DNA of 64,000 bases, from positions 992,001 through 1,056,000 of the forward strand of contig NZ_CP136573.1 in the NCBI RefSeq assembly GCF_035194505.1, given 5' to 3'. Under the pieces are notes generated by a model. It was not told the DNA's origin. It was given only the letters and a program-made list of their open reading frames with translations, and did no database searches. Position numbers and translations under genes: made by a program. Each line of letters starts with the position of its first letter. Within the stretch, counting starts at the first letter, position 1. Source of the DNA: Erythrobacter sp. GTDB lineage: Bacteria > Pseudomonadota > Alphaproteobacteria > Sphingomonadales > Sphingomonadaceae. Below are positions 51,086 through 59,171 of the stretch, piece after piece.

Positions 51086-52576
51086 ATGGCAACCGCAGCC
51101 AAGACCACCACCCGCAAGAAGGCGCCTGCTCCGGTGCTGAACCAGTCGACCAACGGCACCATTTCGCAGGTCATCGGCGCTGTCGTCGACGTGCAGTTCC
51201 CCGGGGACCTGCCCGCGATCCTCACCGCGCTCGAAACCAAGAACGGCGACAAGACGCTGGTGCTCGAAGTCGCCCAGCACCTTGGCGAAAACACCGTGCG
51301 CACCATCGCGATGGACGCGACCGAAGGCCTCACCCGCGGCAGCGAAGTGGTGAACACCGGCGCGCAGATCTCCGTGCCGGTTGGCCCCAAGGTGCTCGGC
51401 CGCATCATGAACGTCGTCGGCGAAGCGATTGACGAGCGTGGCCCGATCGGCGCTGAAACCACCGCCCCGATCCACGCCGAAGCTCCGGCCTTCATCGACC
51501 AGTCGACCGAAGCCGCGATCCTCGTCACCGGCATCAAGGTGATCGACCTCCTCGCCCCCTACGCTAAGGGCGGCAAGATCGGCCTGTTCGGCGGCGCGGG
51601 CGTCGGCAAGACCGTGCTCATCCAGGAGCTTATCAACAACATCGCCAAGGGCCACGGCGGCGTGTCCGTCTTCGCCGGCGTGGGTGAGCGTACCCGCGAG
51701 GGCAACGACCTCTACCACGAATTCCTCGACGCCGGCGTTATCGCCAAGGACGCCGATGGCAATGCGACCTCGGAAGGCTCCAAGGTGGCGCTCGTGTTCG
51801 GCCAGATGAACGAGCCCCCGGGCGCCCGTGCGCGCGTCGCCCTTTCGGGTCTGACCATGGCGGAATATTTCCGCGACGTCGAAGGCCAGGACGTGCTGTT
51901 CTTCGTCGACAACATCTTCCGCTTCACCCAGGCGGGTTCGGAAGTGTCGGCTCTGCTCGGCCGTATTCCTTCGGCGGTGGGCTACCAGCCGACCCTCGCG
52001 ACCGACATGGGCAAGCTGCAGGAGCGCATCACCTCGACCACCAAGGGCTCGATCACCTCGGTGCAGGCGATCTACGTGCCGGCGGACGACTTGACCGACC
52101 CGGCGCCCGCCACCTCGTTTGCGCACCTTGACGCCACGACCACCCTGTCGCGCGCGATCTCGGAGCTCGGTATCTACCCGGCGGTGGACCCGCTGGACTC
52201 GACCAGCCGCGTGCTCGAACCGCGCGTCGTCGGTGCAGAGCACTACGAAACCGCCCGCCGTGTTCAGGAAACCCTGCAGAAGTACAAGAGCCTGCAGGAC
52301 ATCATCGCCATTCTCGGGATGGATGAACTGTCGGAAGAGGACAAGCTGATCGTCGCCCGCGCGCGCAAGCTGCAGAAGTTCCTCTCGCAGCCCTTCCACG
52401 TCGCGGAAGTCTTCACCGGCATCTCGGGCGTGTTCGTGCAGCTCGAAGACACCGTGAAGAGCTTCAAGGCAGTGGTCGACGGCGAATATGACCACCTGCC
52501 CGAGCAGGCCTTCTACATGGTCGGCGGGATCGACCAGGTGGTCGAGAAGGCCAAGAAGATGGCCGAAGAGGCGTAA
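51086..52576 (+). CDS. atpD: ATP synthase F1 subunit beta
   Basis: 496 residues. Walker A GGAGVGKTVLIQEL and catalytic GERTREGNDLY are present, as are the DELSEED-type segment (MDELSEEDKLIV) and PAPATSFAHLDATTTLSR. The N-terminus has an unusual 25-residue Lys/Thr/Ala-rich extension (ATAAKTTTRKKAPAPVL) before the conserved GTISQVIGAVVDVQFPG. It lies 20 bp after atpG. Confidence 0.98.
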   Translation: MATAAKTTTRKKAPAPVLNQSTNGTISQVIGAVVDVQFPGDLPAILTALETKNGDKTLVLEVAQHLGENTVRTIAMDATEGLTRGSEVVNTGAQISVPVGPKVLGRIMNVVGEAIDERGPIGAETTAPIHAEAPAFIDQSTEAAILVTGIKVIDLLAPYAKGGKIGLFGGAGVGKTVLIQELINNIAKGHGGVSVFAGVGERTREGNDLYHEFLDAGVIAKDADGNATSEGSKVALVFGQMNEPPGARARVALSGLTMAEYFRDVEGQDVLFFVDNIFRFTQAGSEVSALLGRIPSAVGYQPTLATDMGKLQERITSTTKGSITSVQAIYVPADDLTDPAPATSFAHLDATTTLSRAISELGIYPAVDPLDSTSRVLEPRVVGAEHYETARRVQETLQKYKSLQDIIAILGMDELSEEDKLIVARARKLQKFLSQPFHVAEVFTGISGVFVQLEDTVKSFKAVVDGEYDHLPEQAFYMVGGIDQVVEKAKKMAEEA

Positions 52577-52582
52577 GGCATC

Positions 52583-52840
52583 ATGCCCCTCCACTTCGAA
52601 CTCGTCACCCCGGCCAAGCTCGTCCGTTCCGAGGACGTCCACATGGTGGTCGTCCCCGGCACCGAGGGCGAATTCGGTGTGCTTGAAGGCCATGCGCCCT
52701 TCATGAGCACCATCCGCGACGGCGCGGTGCAGGTCTATGCCAGCGCGAATGCCGCGCCGGAGATCATCCAGGTGCGCGGCGGCTTTGCTGAAGTGAACGA
52801 AAAGGGCCTGACCGTCCTTGCCGAGCACGTCGAGGGATAA
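52583..52840 (+). CDS. atpC: ATP synthase F1 subunit epsilon, short form
   Basis: Only 85 residues: the beta-sandwich domain (LHFELVTPAKLVRSEDVHMVVVPGTEGEFGVL, in outline, to VNEKGLTVLAEHVEG) with no C-terminal helical hairpin. Other proteobacterial epsilons are about 130-140 residues. Loss of the helical domain removes epsilon-type inhibition of ATP hydrolysis. The frame closes cleanly and is followed by a terminator, so this is a real short form, as in other sphingomonads. In Alphaproteobacteria the zeta subunit (DUF1476) can supply inhibition instead. Confidence 0.9.
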   Translation: MPLHFELVTPAKLVRSEDVHMVVVPGTEGEFGVLEGHAPFMSTIRDGAVQVYASANAAPEIIQVRGGFAEVNEKGLTVLAEHVEG

Positions 52841-52870
52841 GCCCTCCGGCCAATCGACGAACGACCAACG

Positions 52871-52897
52871 AGGGCGGGCCAATGGCTCGCCCTTTTT
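52871..52897 (+). terminator. Rho-independent terminator of the atp operon
   Basis: Stem AGGGCGGGCC / GGCTCGCCCT (9 of 10, one G-T) with a short AAT loop, followed by TTTTTG. It sits 30 bases after the atpC stop. Confidence 0.8.
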
Positions 52898-52969
52898 GTT
52901 TGTATCCCCTTCCCTTTGCGCCCTTGCCTCGGCACAACATCCTCCAGCAATTCCCTGAGGAGAGGACGC

Positions 52970-55114
52970 TTGAAACTTGTCTCCACTTTCGCACTGGCTC
53001 TCGCAATGACAGTCGCCTCCACGACCGGCGCGGCCGCGCAAGAAACCCCCGTGGACGGCGTGCCCGGCCCGCAGCAGGATCCCTACATCTGGCTTGAGGA
53101 AGCCCGCTCGCCCGAAGCGCTCGACTGGGTCGCCAAGGAGAACGAGCGCACTCTCGCCGCCTTCGAGGCCGATCCGCGCTATGCGCAAGCGAAGGCCGAG
53201 GCGCTGGCAATCTTCGACAATAATGACCGCATCCCGATGGTCAGCTTCCGTCCCGACGGGCTCTACAATTTCTGGCAGGACAAGGCGAACCCCAAGGGCA
53301 TCCTGCGCCGCACCAGCCTTGAAAGCTATCGCAGCGACAAGCCCGAATGGGAGATCGTGCTCGACATCGATGCGCTCGCCAAGGCCGATGGCAAGGAATG
53401 GGTCTATCAGGGATCGACCTGCCTGCCGCCGGCGCTCAACAAGTGCATGATCGCGCTCTCCGATGGCGGCGAGGATGCCACCATCATGCGGGAATTCGAC
53501 ATGGCGACGAAGCAGTTCGTCGCGGGCGGCTTCGTGCTTGATCAGAAGAGCCAGGGCGGCATCAGCTGGATCGACGCGGACACGCTGCTGGTGGGCCGCA
53601 AGTTCGGCGAAGGCACGGTCACCGAGAGCGAGTACCCCTTCACCACCCGCGTGTGGAAGCGCGGCACCGACATTGCAGCGGCCGAGGAAATCTTCCGCGG
53701 TGAGCCGAGCGATGTTTGGGCCGGCGCAAACCTGCTGCGCGACAACAAGGGCACGATCCATGCCCGCACCGCCTTCCGCGGCATCAGCTTCCACGAAAGC
53801 CTCTACTACGTCTGGAAGGACGGCGCGTGGCTGCAGCTCGACATGCCCAAGAAGGCCTCGCTCTACGGGATCGTCGATGGACACCTGCTCTATTCGATCG
53901 ACGAGGACTGGAGCGTCGATGGCCAGGCCTTCGCGGCCGACAGCCTGATCGCGATGGATCTGGAGGAGTGGAAGGCCAATCCCAACGGCGCGAAAAAGAC
54001 GCTCGTCTGGGCGCCGGGGCCGCGCCAGACCAAGCAGGGCGGTTCGATCACCGGCTCCTCGCTGTTCGTGACGCTGCTCGATAATGTCGTGGGCAAGGTG
54101 CTCCAGTTCAATTTCGAGAACGGCCAGTGGGCGAGCAAGCAGGTTGCCCTGCCCGATAATGCTACGCTGGGCATCGCCTCCTCTTCGGACGAAACCGACC
54201 AGATCATGTACATGGTCAGCGGCTTCCTCAATCCGACCACGCTCTACTATTCGGACGGCACCGCGCCGCCCACCAAGATCAAGACCTCGCCGAGCTTCTT
54301 CGATCCGGCGGGAATGGACGTCGAGCAGCACGAGGCGACCAGCAAGGACGGGACCAAGATCCCCTACTTCATCGTCAAGCCCAAGGGCATGAAGGCCGAT
54401 GGCTCCACCGCAACGCTGCTGACCGGCTACGGCGGGTTCCAGGTGCCGCGCCTGCCCAGCTACCTTGGCAGCACAGGCAAGCTGTGGGTCGAGAAGGGCG
54501 GCGCCTATGTGCTCGCCAACATGCGCGGCGGCGGCGAATTCGGCCCCGGCTGGCACCAGACCGCGATCCGCGAGAACAAGCAGCGCACCTGGGACGATTT
54601 CATCGCCGTGGCCGAGGATCTGGTGCAGCGCGGCTTCACCAAGCCCCAGCACCTCGGCATCCAGGGCGGCTCGCAAGGCGGCCTGCTGGTCGGCACGGCC
54701 TTCACCCAGCGGCCCGATCTGTTCGGCGGGGCGATCGTTCAGATCCCCCTGTTCGACATGCTGCGCTATCACCTGATCGGGCGCGGGGCCTCGTGGATCG
54801 GCGAATATGGCGATCCGCGCATCCCCGAACAGCGCAAGTGGATCGAGGGCTATTCGCCCTACCAGAAGATCGTGGCCGGGGTGGATTACCCCTCGCCCTT
54901 CCTCTGGGCCTCGACCGCGGATGACCGCACCCACCCCGCTCACGCCCGCAAGGGTGCCGCGCGGCTGAAGGAGCTGGGCCAGCCCTATTACTACTTCGAG
55001 GACACCACCGGCGGCCATTCGGGCGGGGTCGATAATGACCAGCGCGCCAAGCTGCAGGCGCTCCAGTTCATTTACCTGATGCAGCGCCTGATGGACGCGC
55101 GCAGCGGCGAGTAA
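52970..55114 (+). CDS. prolyl oligopeptidase family serine peptidase (S9A)
   Basis: 714 residues, secreted. The start is TTG 52970 (LKLVSTFALALAMTVAST signal peptide) with GAGGAGAGG six bases upstream; any ATG upstream would give an untypical leader. A seven-bladed propeller (about 50-430) is followed by an alpha/beta hydrolase domain. The catalytic triad is Ser in QGGSQGGLLVG, Asp in STADDRTHPAH and His in DTTGGHSGG. It likely degrades periplasmic Pro-containing peptides. A strong terminator follows. Confidence 0.9.
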   Translation: MKLVSTFALALAMTVASTTGAAAQETPVDGVPGPQQDPYIWLEEARSPEALDWVAKENERTLAAFEADPRYAQAKAEALAIFDNNDRIPMVSFRPDGLYNFWQDKANPKGILRRTSLESYRSDKPEWEIVLDIDALAKADGKEWVYQGSTCLPPALNKCMIALSDGGEDATIMREFDMATKQFVAGGFVLDQKSQGGISWIDADTLLVGRKFGEGTVTESEYPFTTRVWKRGTDIAAAEEIFRGEPSDVWAGANLLRDNKGTIHARTAFRGISFHESLYYVWKDGAWLQLDMPKKASLYGIVDGHLLYSIDEDWSVDGQAFAADSLIAMDLEEWKANPNGAKKTLVWAPGPRQTKQGGSITGSSLFVTLLDNVVGKVLQFNFENGQWASKQVALPDNATLGIASSSDETDQIMYMVSGFLNPTTLYYSDGTAPPTKIKTSPSFFDPAGMDVEQHEATSKDGTKIPYFIVKPKGMKADGSTATLLTGYGGFQVPRLPSYLGSTGKLWVEKGGAYVLANMRGGGEFGPGWHQTAIRENKQRTWDDFIAVAEDLVQRGFTKPQHLGIQGGSQGGLLVGTAFTQRPDLFGGAIVQIPLFDMLRYHLIGRGASWIGEYGDPRIPEQRKWIEGYSPYQKIVAGVDYPSPFLWASTADDRTHPAHARKGAARLKELGQPYYYFEDTTGGHSGGVDNDQRAKLQALQFIYLMQRLMDARSGE

Positions 55115-55138
55115 GCACGCCCTTCAAGGCCCGAAAAC

Positions 55139-55173
55139 AAGGGCGGCTCCAGTAATGGAGTCGCCCTTTTTTT
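55139..55173 (+). terminator. Rho-independent terminator after the prolyl oligopeptidase gene
   Basis: Stem AAGGGCGGCTCCA / TGGAGTCGCCCTT (12 of 13, one G-T) with loop GTAA, followed by a T-run to 55173. It lies 24 bases after the stop codon. Confidence 0.88.
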
Positions 55174-55272
55174 GCGCCCGCAAAAGCCTGCCGCGCGAGG
55201 GGTTTGTAAAGCGGCCCGACAGTTTTGCCTCGGCTCATCGCAAGCAAGGCACGAGAGGGGCGCTCAACGCCT

Positions 55273-55304
55273 GCTTAACCATCTTCGACAGGGTCTCGTT
55301 AAGC
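55273..55304. promoter_or_regulatory. inverted GCTTAAC / GTTAAGC half-sites, possible CtrA control
   Basis: GCTTAAC (55273-55279, continuing as TTAACCAT) and GTTAAGC (55298-55304) are exact inverted copies 18 bp apart, about 60-90 bp upstream of the SciP-like ATG. TTAACC half-sites are recognised by CtrA in Alphaproteobacteria. The rest of 55174-55363 has no gene I can support. Confidence 0.4.
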
Positions 55305-55363
55305 CTGCCCGTCAACATTGGCGCCATGGGGCGACAACGCAAGGATACGCAAGGAGCTGACCC

Positions 55364-55603
55364 ATGGCCTACCCCCGAGATGTTTCCATCGCTGAGGCGA
55401 TCAAGCGCTACGGCCTGCCGCGCAATCACCGCGTGCACTGGTCGAAGGCGCGCAAGGACGACGTGGTGCGGGCGGTGCGCGATCAGGCGATCAGCTTCCA
55501 CGAAGCGCGCCAGCGCTAACTGCTGAGCCGCAGCGAGTTCGAACAATGGGAAGCCGACTACATCGCCAGCGGCGGGGACGCTGCCCGGATGCAGGACGCC
55601 TGA
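55364..55603 (+). pseudogene. SciP/DUF1153-like regulator interrupted by an in-frame stop
   Basis: ATG 55364 (AAGGAGCT eight bases upstream) opens a 51-codon frame MAYPRDVSIAEAIKRYGLPR ... AVRDQAISFHEARQR, then TAA at 55517-55519. The same frame continues for 27 codons, LLSRSEFEQWEADYIASGGD..., to TGA at 55601-55603. In DUF1153/SciP proteins the stop position is normally Tyr (the RY-x-L-x2-x-EF segment of the HTH), so one change TAC or TAT to TAA explains the break. The full reading would be 79 residues, near family length. SciP inhibits CtrA-driven transcription in Caulobacter. It may be a pseudogene, a sequencing error or a readthrough case. Confidence 0.75.
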
Positions 55604-55618
55604 GCGGAACGCGGATTG

Positions 55619-55891
55619 CTAGCGCGTCGGTGCGTCGAAATCGGAGGGCTTGTTGGCGATCCAGGCGACAAATTTGGCGATCGCCGGATTGTCGCGGATC
55701 TTCTCCGCATCCTCGCCGATCCGCGCCAGCTCGTTGTTGGTGAAGTTCGCGTGGATGGTCTTGTGGCAGATCGGGTGGACCGGCACCTTCACCTTGCCCT
55801 TCTTGGCCTTCGGGACTGGATGATGCCACTGCTCGATATCGCCCAAGGGGCGGTCGCAGAGCCAACAGCTGAGATTGCTACCCTCGCTCAC
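55619..55891 (-). CDS. small HNH-type endonuclease-like protein
   Basis: 90 residues. SCWLCDRPLG gives a CxxC zinc pair, IEQWHHPVPKAKKG the catalytic HH, and VHPICHKTIHANFTNNEL the second zinc Cys plus His/Asn, together an HNH/bba-metal arrangement. The C-terminal tail IAKFVAWIANKPSDF is helical. GTG 55891 overlaps the glmU stop (GTGA), so it is co-expressed with glmU. Nuclease activity is inferred; many such small proteins have no assigned function. Confidence 0.75.
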   Translation of the reverse strand: MSEGSNLSCWLCDRPLGDIEQWHHPVPKAKKGKVKVPVHPICHKTIHANFTNNELARIGEDAEKIRDNPAIAKFVAWIANKPSDFDAPTR

Positions 55892-57261
55892 CCCTTCTTC
55901 TCCGCCGCCTTTTTCTTCTTCATGGTATCGTGGAAGCGATCCGCCCATCCGTCCTTCACCAGCTGCTCGGCGCGCACCATCCTGAGCTCGCCTGCGGCCA
56001 CATCGCGGCTGACAGTGGAGCCTGCCGCAACAATCGCGTCCGCCCCGATGGTGACGGGAGCGACCAGCGCGGAGTTCGATCCGATGAAGGCGCCGGGGCC
56101 GATCACGGTCTTGTACTTGAAGTAGCCGTCATAATTGCAGGTGATGGTGCCCGCGCCGATATTCGCGCCCGCGCCGATGGTGGCATCGCCCAGATAGGTG
56201 AGGTGGCTCGCCTTGGCTCCGGCGTGCATCACCGCGTTCTTCACCTCGACGAAATTGCCGATGAAGCTGCCTTCCTCCAGCACCGTGCCGGGCCTTAGCC
56301 TCGCGAAAGGCCCGACCTTGACCCCGCTGGCGAGCGAAGCGCCCTCGATGTGGCTGTTGGCGCGGATCAGCACATTGTCCGCAACGCGCACGCCGGGGCC
56401 GAAGAAGACGTTGGGCTCGATCGTGACATCGCGGCCCAACACCGTGTCATGGGCGAAGAACACCGTCTCGGGCGCGATCAGGGTTGCGCCCTCGTCCATC
56501 GCCCGAAGGCGGCGGGCGGCCTGCCAGCGGGCTTCTGCGGCTGCGAGTTCGGCGCGGCTGTTGATGCCCGCCACCTCGTCGGCGCTCTGTGCCACGATCA
56601 CCGCACAGGCGCGCCCGTCGGCAATCGCGATGTTGACGATATCAGGGAGGTAGTATTCGCTCTGGGCATTGTCGTTGCCGACCCGTTCGAGCAGCGCGAA
56701 CAGATCGGCAGCGCGGGCCGCGACCAGCCCCGAATTGCACAGGTGGCAGGCGCGCTCGCCTTCGTCGGCATCCTTGTATTCGACCATCTTGAGGATACGG
56801 CCATCGTCGTCCGCGATCACCCGGCCATAATGCAGCGGATCCTCCGGCTCGAAGCCGAGCACCACCGTCGCCGGGCTGTCCGCGCCGTGGAGACGATCAA
56901 ACATCGCCTGCACGGTTTCGGCGCGCACCATCGGGCAATCGCCGAAGCACACCAGCACATCGCCGTCGAAATCAGCGAGCGCCGCCTTCGCCATCAGCGC
57001 GGCATGGGCCGTGCCAAGCTGCGGCTCCTGCAAGGCGATGGTAACGCCCCGCCCCTGCAACGCCGCTTCAAGCTGTTCGCGCCGGTCGCCCGCCACCACC
57101 ACCGTGCGCGCCAGCGACAGGGTCGCGAAGCTATCGAGCAGATGCGCAATCATGGGCTTGCCCGCAATCGGGTGCAGCACCTTGTGCTTGTCGCTCTTCA
57201 TGCGGGTGCCCTTGCCCGCGGCAAGAATAATGGCGGCGAACGGCGTGGTCGTATCAGTCAT
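55888..57261 (-). CDS. glmU: bifunctional GlmU (UDP-GlcNAc pyrophosphorylase / GlcN-1-P acetyltransferase)
   Basis: 457 residues. The N-terminal uridyltransferase has LAAGKGTRMKSDKHKVLHPI, and the C-terminal left-handed beta helix has hexapeptide repeats (NVLIRANSHIEGASL, ATIGAGANIGAGTI) and catalytic residues near THLTYLGDA-like SHLTYLGDA. It makes UDP-GlcNAc for peptidoglycan and lipopolysaccharide. The end is Lys-rich (MKKKKAAEKKG). ATG 57261; longer frame to 57555 overlaps the divergent gph gene and is not used. Confidence 0.96.
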   Translation of the reverse strand: MTDTTTPFAAIILAAGKGTRMKSDKHKVLHPIAGKPMIAHLLDSFATLSLARTVVVAGDRREQLEAALQGRGVTIALQEPQLGTAHAALMAKAALADFDGDVLVCFGDCPMVRAETVQAMFDRLHGADSPATVVLGFEPEDPLHYGRVIADDDGRILKMVEYKDADEGERACHLCNSGLVAARAADLFALLERVGNDNAQSEYYLPDIVNIAIADGRACAVIVAQSADEVAGINSRAELAAAEARWQAARRLRAMDEGATLIAPETVFFAHDTVLGRDVTIEPNVFFGPGVRVADNVLIRANSHIEGASLASGVKVGPFARLRPGTVLEEGSFIGNFVEVKNAVMHAGAKASHLTYLGDATIGAGANIGAGTITCNYDGYFKYKTVIGPGAFIGSNSALVAPVTIGADAIVAAGSTVSRDVAAGELRMVRAEQLVKDGWADRFHDTMKKKKAAEKKG

Positions 57262-57337
57262 GCGAGTCCCTGTAGGCAAACCCGCGCCTGCCAGCAAATG
57301 CTTGCGGTTTGATGATCCATCCGCCACCGCGAGGCGC

Positions 57338-58033
57338 ATGACGGATATCCCCTTTGACGCGATCGGTTTCGATCTCGACGGCACACTGCTCGATACCTTC
57401 CGCGATCTGGGCGCGGCGGTGAACCACGCTCTGGTGCTTGGCGGTTTTGCCGAGGTGTCGGTGGAAAGCTCGAAGGACCTGATCGGCGGAGGAGCCAAGA
57501 TCATGCTGGCCCGCGCAGTCGAGGCACAGGGGGGCTTGCCCGAAGACGAGTTCAAGCGGCTCTACAAGGCGATGCTCGGCTATTACGAGGAGCACAACGC
57601 CGTCCACACCGTGCCCTACCCCGGCGTGCGCGAGGCCCTGGCCGAACTGGCCGCGCGCCAGATCCGCATGGTGGTGGTGACCAACAAGTTCGAGGCCTTC
57701 GCCCGCAACGTGCTCACCCAGCTCGATCTGATCGATGCCTTCGAAACCGTGATCGGCGGCGATTCCATGGGCAAGGGCGAGGACGGACAATTCCTCGCCA
57801 AGCCCCACCCTGCCCCCGTCCTCAAGGCACGCGAAGTGACCGGAGGCGGCCGCTTCGCCTTCATCGGCGATTCGACCTACGATGTGCGCGCGGCCAAGGC
57901 AGCCGGGGTTCCGGTGATCGCGGCAGCCTATGGCTATTGCGACCGCCCCCCGCACGAGCTTGGCGCGGACGGCGTGATCGATTCGTTTGACGCGCTGATT
58001 CCCTCGCTTGGCCGGCTTTCTTCCGCTCTCTGA
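57338..58033 (+). CDS. gph: HAD-IA phosphoglycolate phosphatase-like hydrolase
   Basis: 231 residues. HAD motif I is GFDLDGTLLDTF, motif II VVTNKFEAFA, motif III in LAKPHPAP and motif IV FIGDSTYDVRAAKAAG. The helical cap 1 follows motif I. These fit Gph, which removes 2-phosphoglycolate formed from DNA 3'-end damage or Rubisco side reactions. ATG 57338; divergent from glmU by 76 bp. Confidence 0.87.
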   Translation: MTDIPFDAIGFDLDGTLLDTFRDLGAAVNHALVLGGFAEVSVESSKDLIGGGAKIMLARAVEAQGGLPEDEFKRLYKAMLGYYEEHNAVHTVPYPGVREALAELAARQIRMVVVTNKFEAFARNVLTQLDLIDAFETVIGGDSMGKGEDGQFLAKPHPAPVLKAREVTGGGRFAFIGDSTYDVRAAKAAGVPVIAAAYGYCDRPPHELGADGVIDSFDALIPSLGRLSSAL

Positions 58034-58110
58034 CCCTACGGCAAGCAGCCCTGTCAGTTCGGCAGTTGCAAGGCGCTCATGAAAGTGCCACGCAGCGCCC
58101 CGCAAATCGG

Positions 58111-58126
58111 TTTACGCGGGCGTAAA
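58111..58126. promoter_or_regulatory. perfect palindrome upstream of the SDR gene
   Basis: TTTACGCGGGCGTAAA: 7-bp arms around GG, 43 bp before the SDR ATG. The size and symmetry fit a TetR- or MerR-type operator of fatty-acid or branched-chain degradation genes, although the regulator is not in the window. Confidence 0.55.
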
Positions 58127-58169
58127 GCGCACAGCGCTCCGCCCTCCCGCAAGACAGGAGAGAACGAAC

Positions 58170-59099
58170 ATGAGCATCAGCTTCAAGGACAAGGTCGCCA
58201 TCGTCACCGGCGCCGGCGGCGGCCTCGGCAAGGCCTATGCGCTTGAACTCGCGCGGCGCGGCGCGAAGGTCGTGGTGAACGACCTCGGCGGCTCGCGTGA
58301 TGGTACCGGCACCTCGGATGCCGCCGCTCAGGTGGTTGCCGAGATCGAGGCGATGGGCGGCGAGGCGATCGCCAACGGCGCGTCGGTCACCGAATATGAG
58401 CAGATGGAAAAGATGGTCGCCGACGCCAAGCAGAAGTGGGGCGGCGTCCATGTGTTGATCAACAATGCCGGCGTGCTGCGCGACAAGACCTTCGCCAAGA
58501 TGGAGCCGGCCGACTTCGAATTCGTCGTCAAGGTGCACCTCACCGGTTCGGCCTTCGCTACCAAGGCGTGCTGGGAACTGATGCGCGAGCAGGGCTATGG
58601 CCGCATCCTGATGACCGCCTCCTCGACCGGTCTGTTCGGCAATTTCGGCCAGGCCAACTACGGCGCGGCCAAGCTGGGTCTCGCAGGCCTCACCAAGACG
58701 CTGGCACTGGAAGGCGCGAAGTACAACGTGCGCTGCAACACCCTGTCGCCGGTCGCGGGCACCCGCATGACCGAAGACCTCTTCCCTGAAGAAGCCTTCA
58801 AGCTGTTCGCGCCCGAGAACGTCGTGCCTGCCGCGCTGTTCCTCGTCAGCGAAGACGCACCGACCAACGCCATCGTCGGCGCAGGCGCTGGCGGCTTCCA
58901 CTCTTCGTGGACTGTCATGAACGATGCCGTGTGGCTCAAGGATGAAGACCGCACCGTCGAAGGCTTCGCTGCTCGCTGGGAAGAGATCAATTCCTTCACC
59001 AATCTCGTCGCCCCGCAGTCGGGCAGCGAGCAGTCGGGCAACATCCTGCGCGCCATGCAGAAGGTGACCGGCACCGGCCCGAGCTCGGCGCGCGGCTAA
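58170..59099 (+). CDS. SDR family oxidoreductase, MFE-2 (3-hydroxyacyl-CoA dehydrogenase) type
   Basis: 309 residues. TGAGGGLGKAYALELARRG is the cofactor loop, NNAGVLRDKTFAKM and the catalytic NYGAAKLGLAGL (Tyr and Lys) follow. The long C-terminus (about 230-309: GAGAGGFHSSWTVMNDAVWL, in outline) matches the dehydrogenase domain of peroxisomal multifunctional enzyme type 2, so (3R)-hydroxyacyl-CoA or similar is a probable substrate. A strong Shine-Dalgarno AGGAGAG precedes ATG 58170. It is monocistronic, between an operator-like palindrome and a terminator. Confidence 0.87.
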   Translation: MSISFKDKVAIVTGAGGGLGKAYALELARRGAKVVVNDLGGSRDGTGTSDAAAQVVAEIEAMGGEAIANGASVTEYEQMEKMVADAKQKWGGVHVLINNAGVLRDKTFAKMEPADFEFVVKVHLTGSAFATKACWELMREQGYGRILMTASSTGLFGNFGQANYGAAKLGLAGLTKTLALEGAKYNVRCNTLSPVAGTRMTEDLFPEEAFKLFAPENVVPAALFLVSEDAPTNAIVGAGAGGFHSSWTVMNDAVWLKDEDRTVEGFAARWEEINSFTNLVAPQSGSEQSGNILRAMQKVTGTGPSSARG

Positions 59100-59127
59100 A
59101 CCCGCCAGCGGCAACGCGAACCATCAA

Positions 59128-59157
59128 GGCCCGTCCCCGCGAGGGGGCGGGCCTTTT
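59128..59157 (+). terminator. Rho-independent terminator of the SDR gene
   Basis: Stem GGCCCGTCCCC / GGGGGCGGGCC (10 of 11, one G-T) with loop GCGA, followed by TTTT. It lies 28 bases after the stop. Confidence 0.82.
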
Positions 59158-59171
59158 GCTTTGCATCCCGT

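Noticed and set aside
51062..55018. A 1318-codon open frame antisense to atpD, atpC and the prolyl oligopeptidase gene.
   Set aside because: It spans several certain genes and a terminator and has only GC-driven composition.
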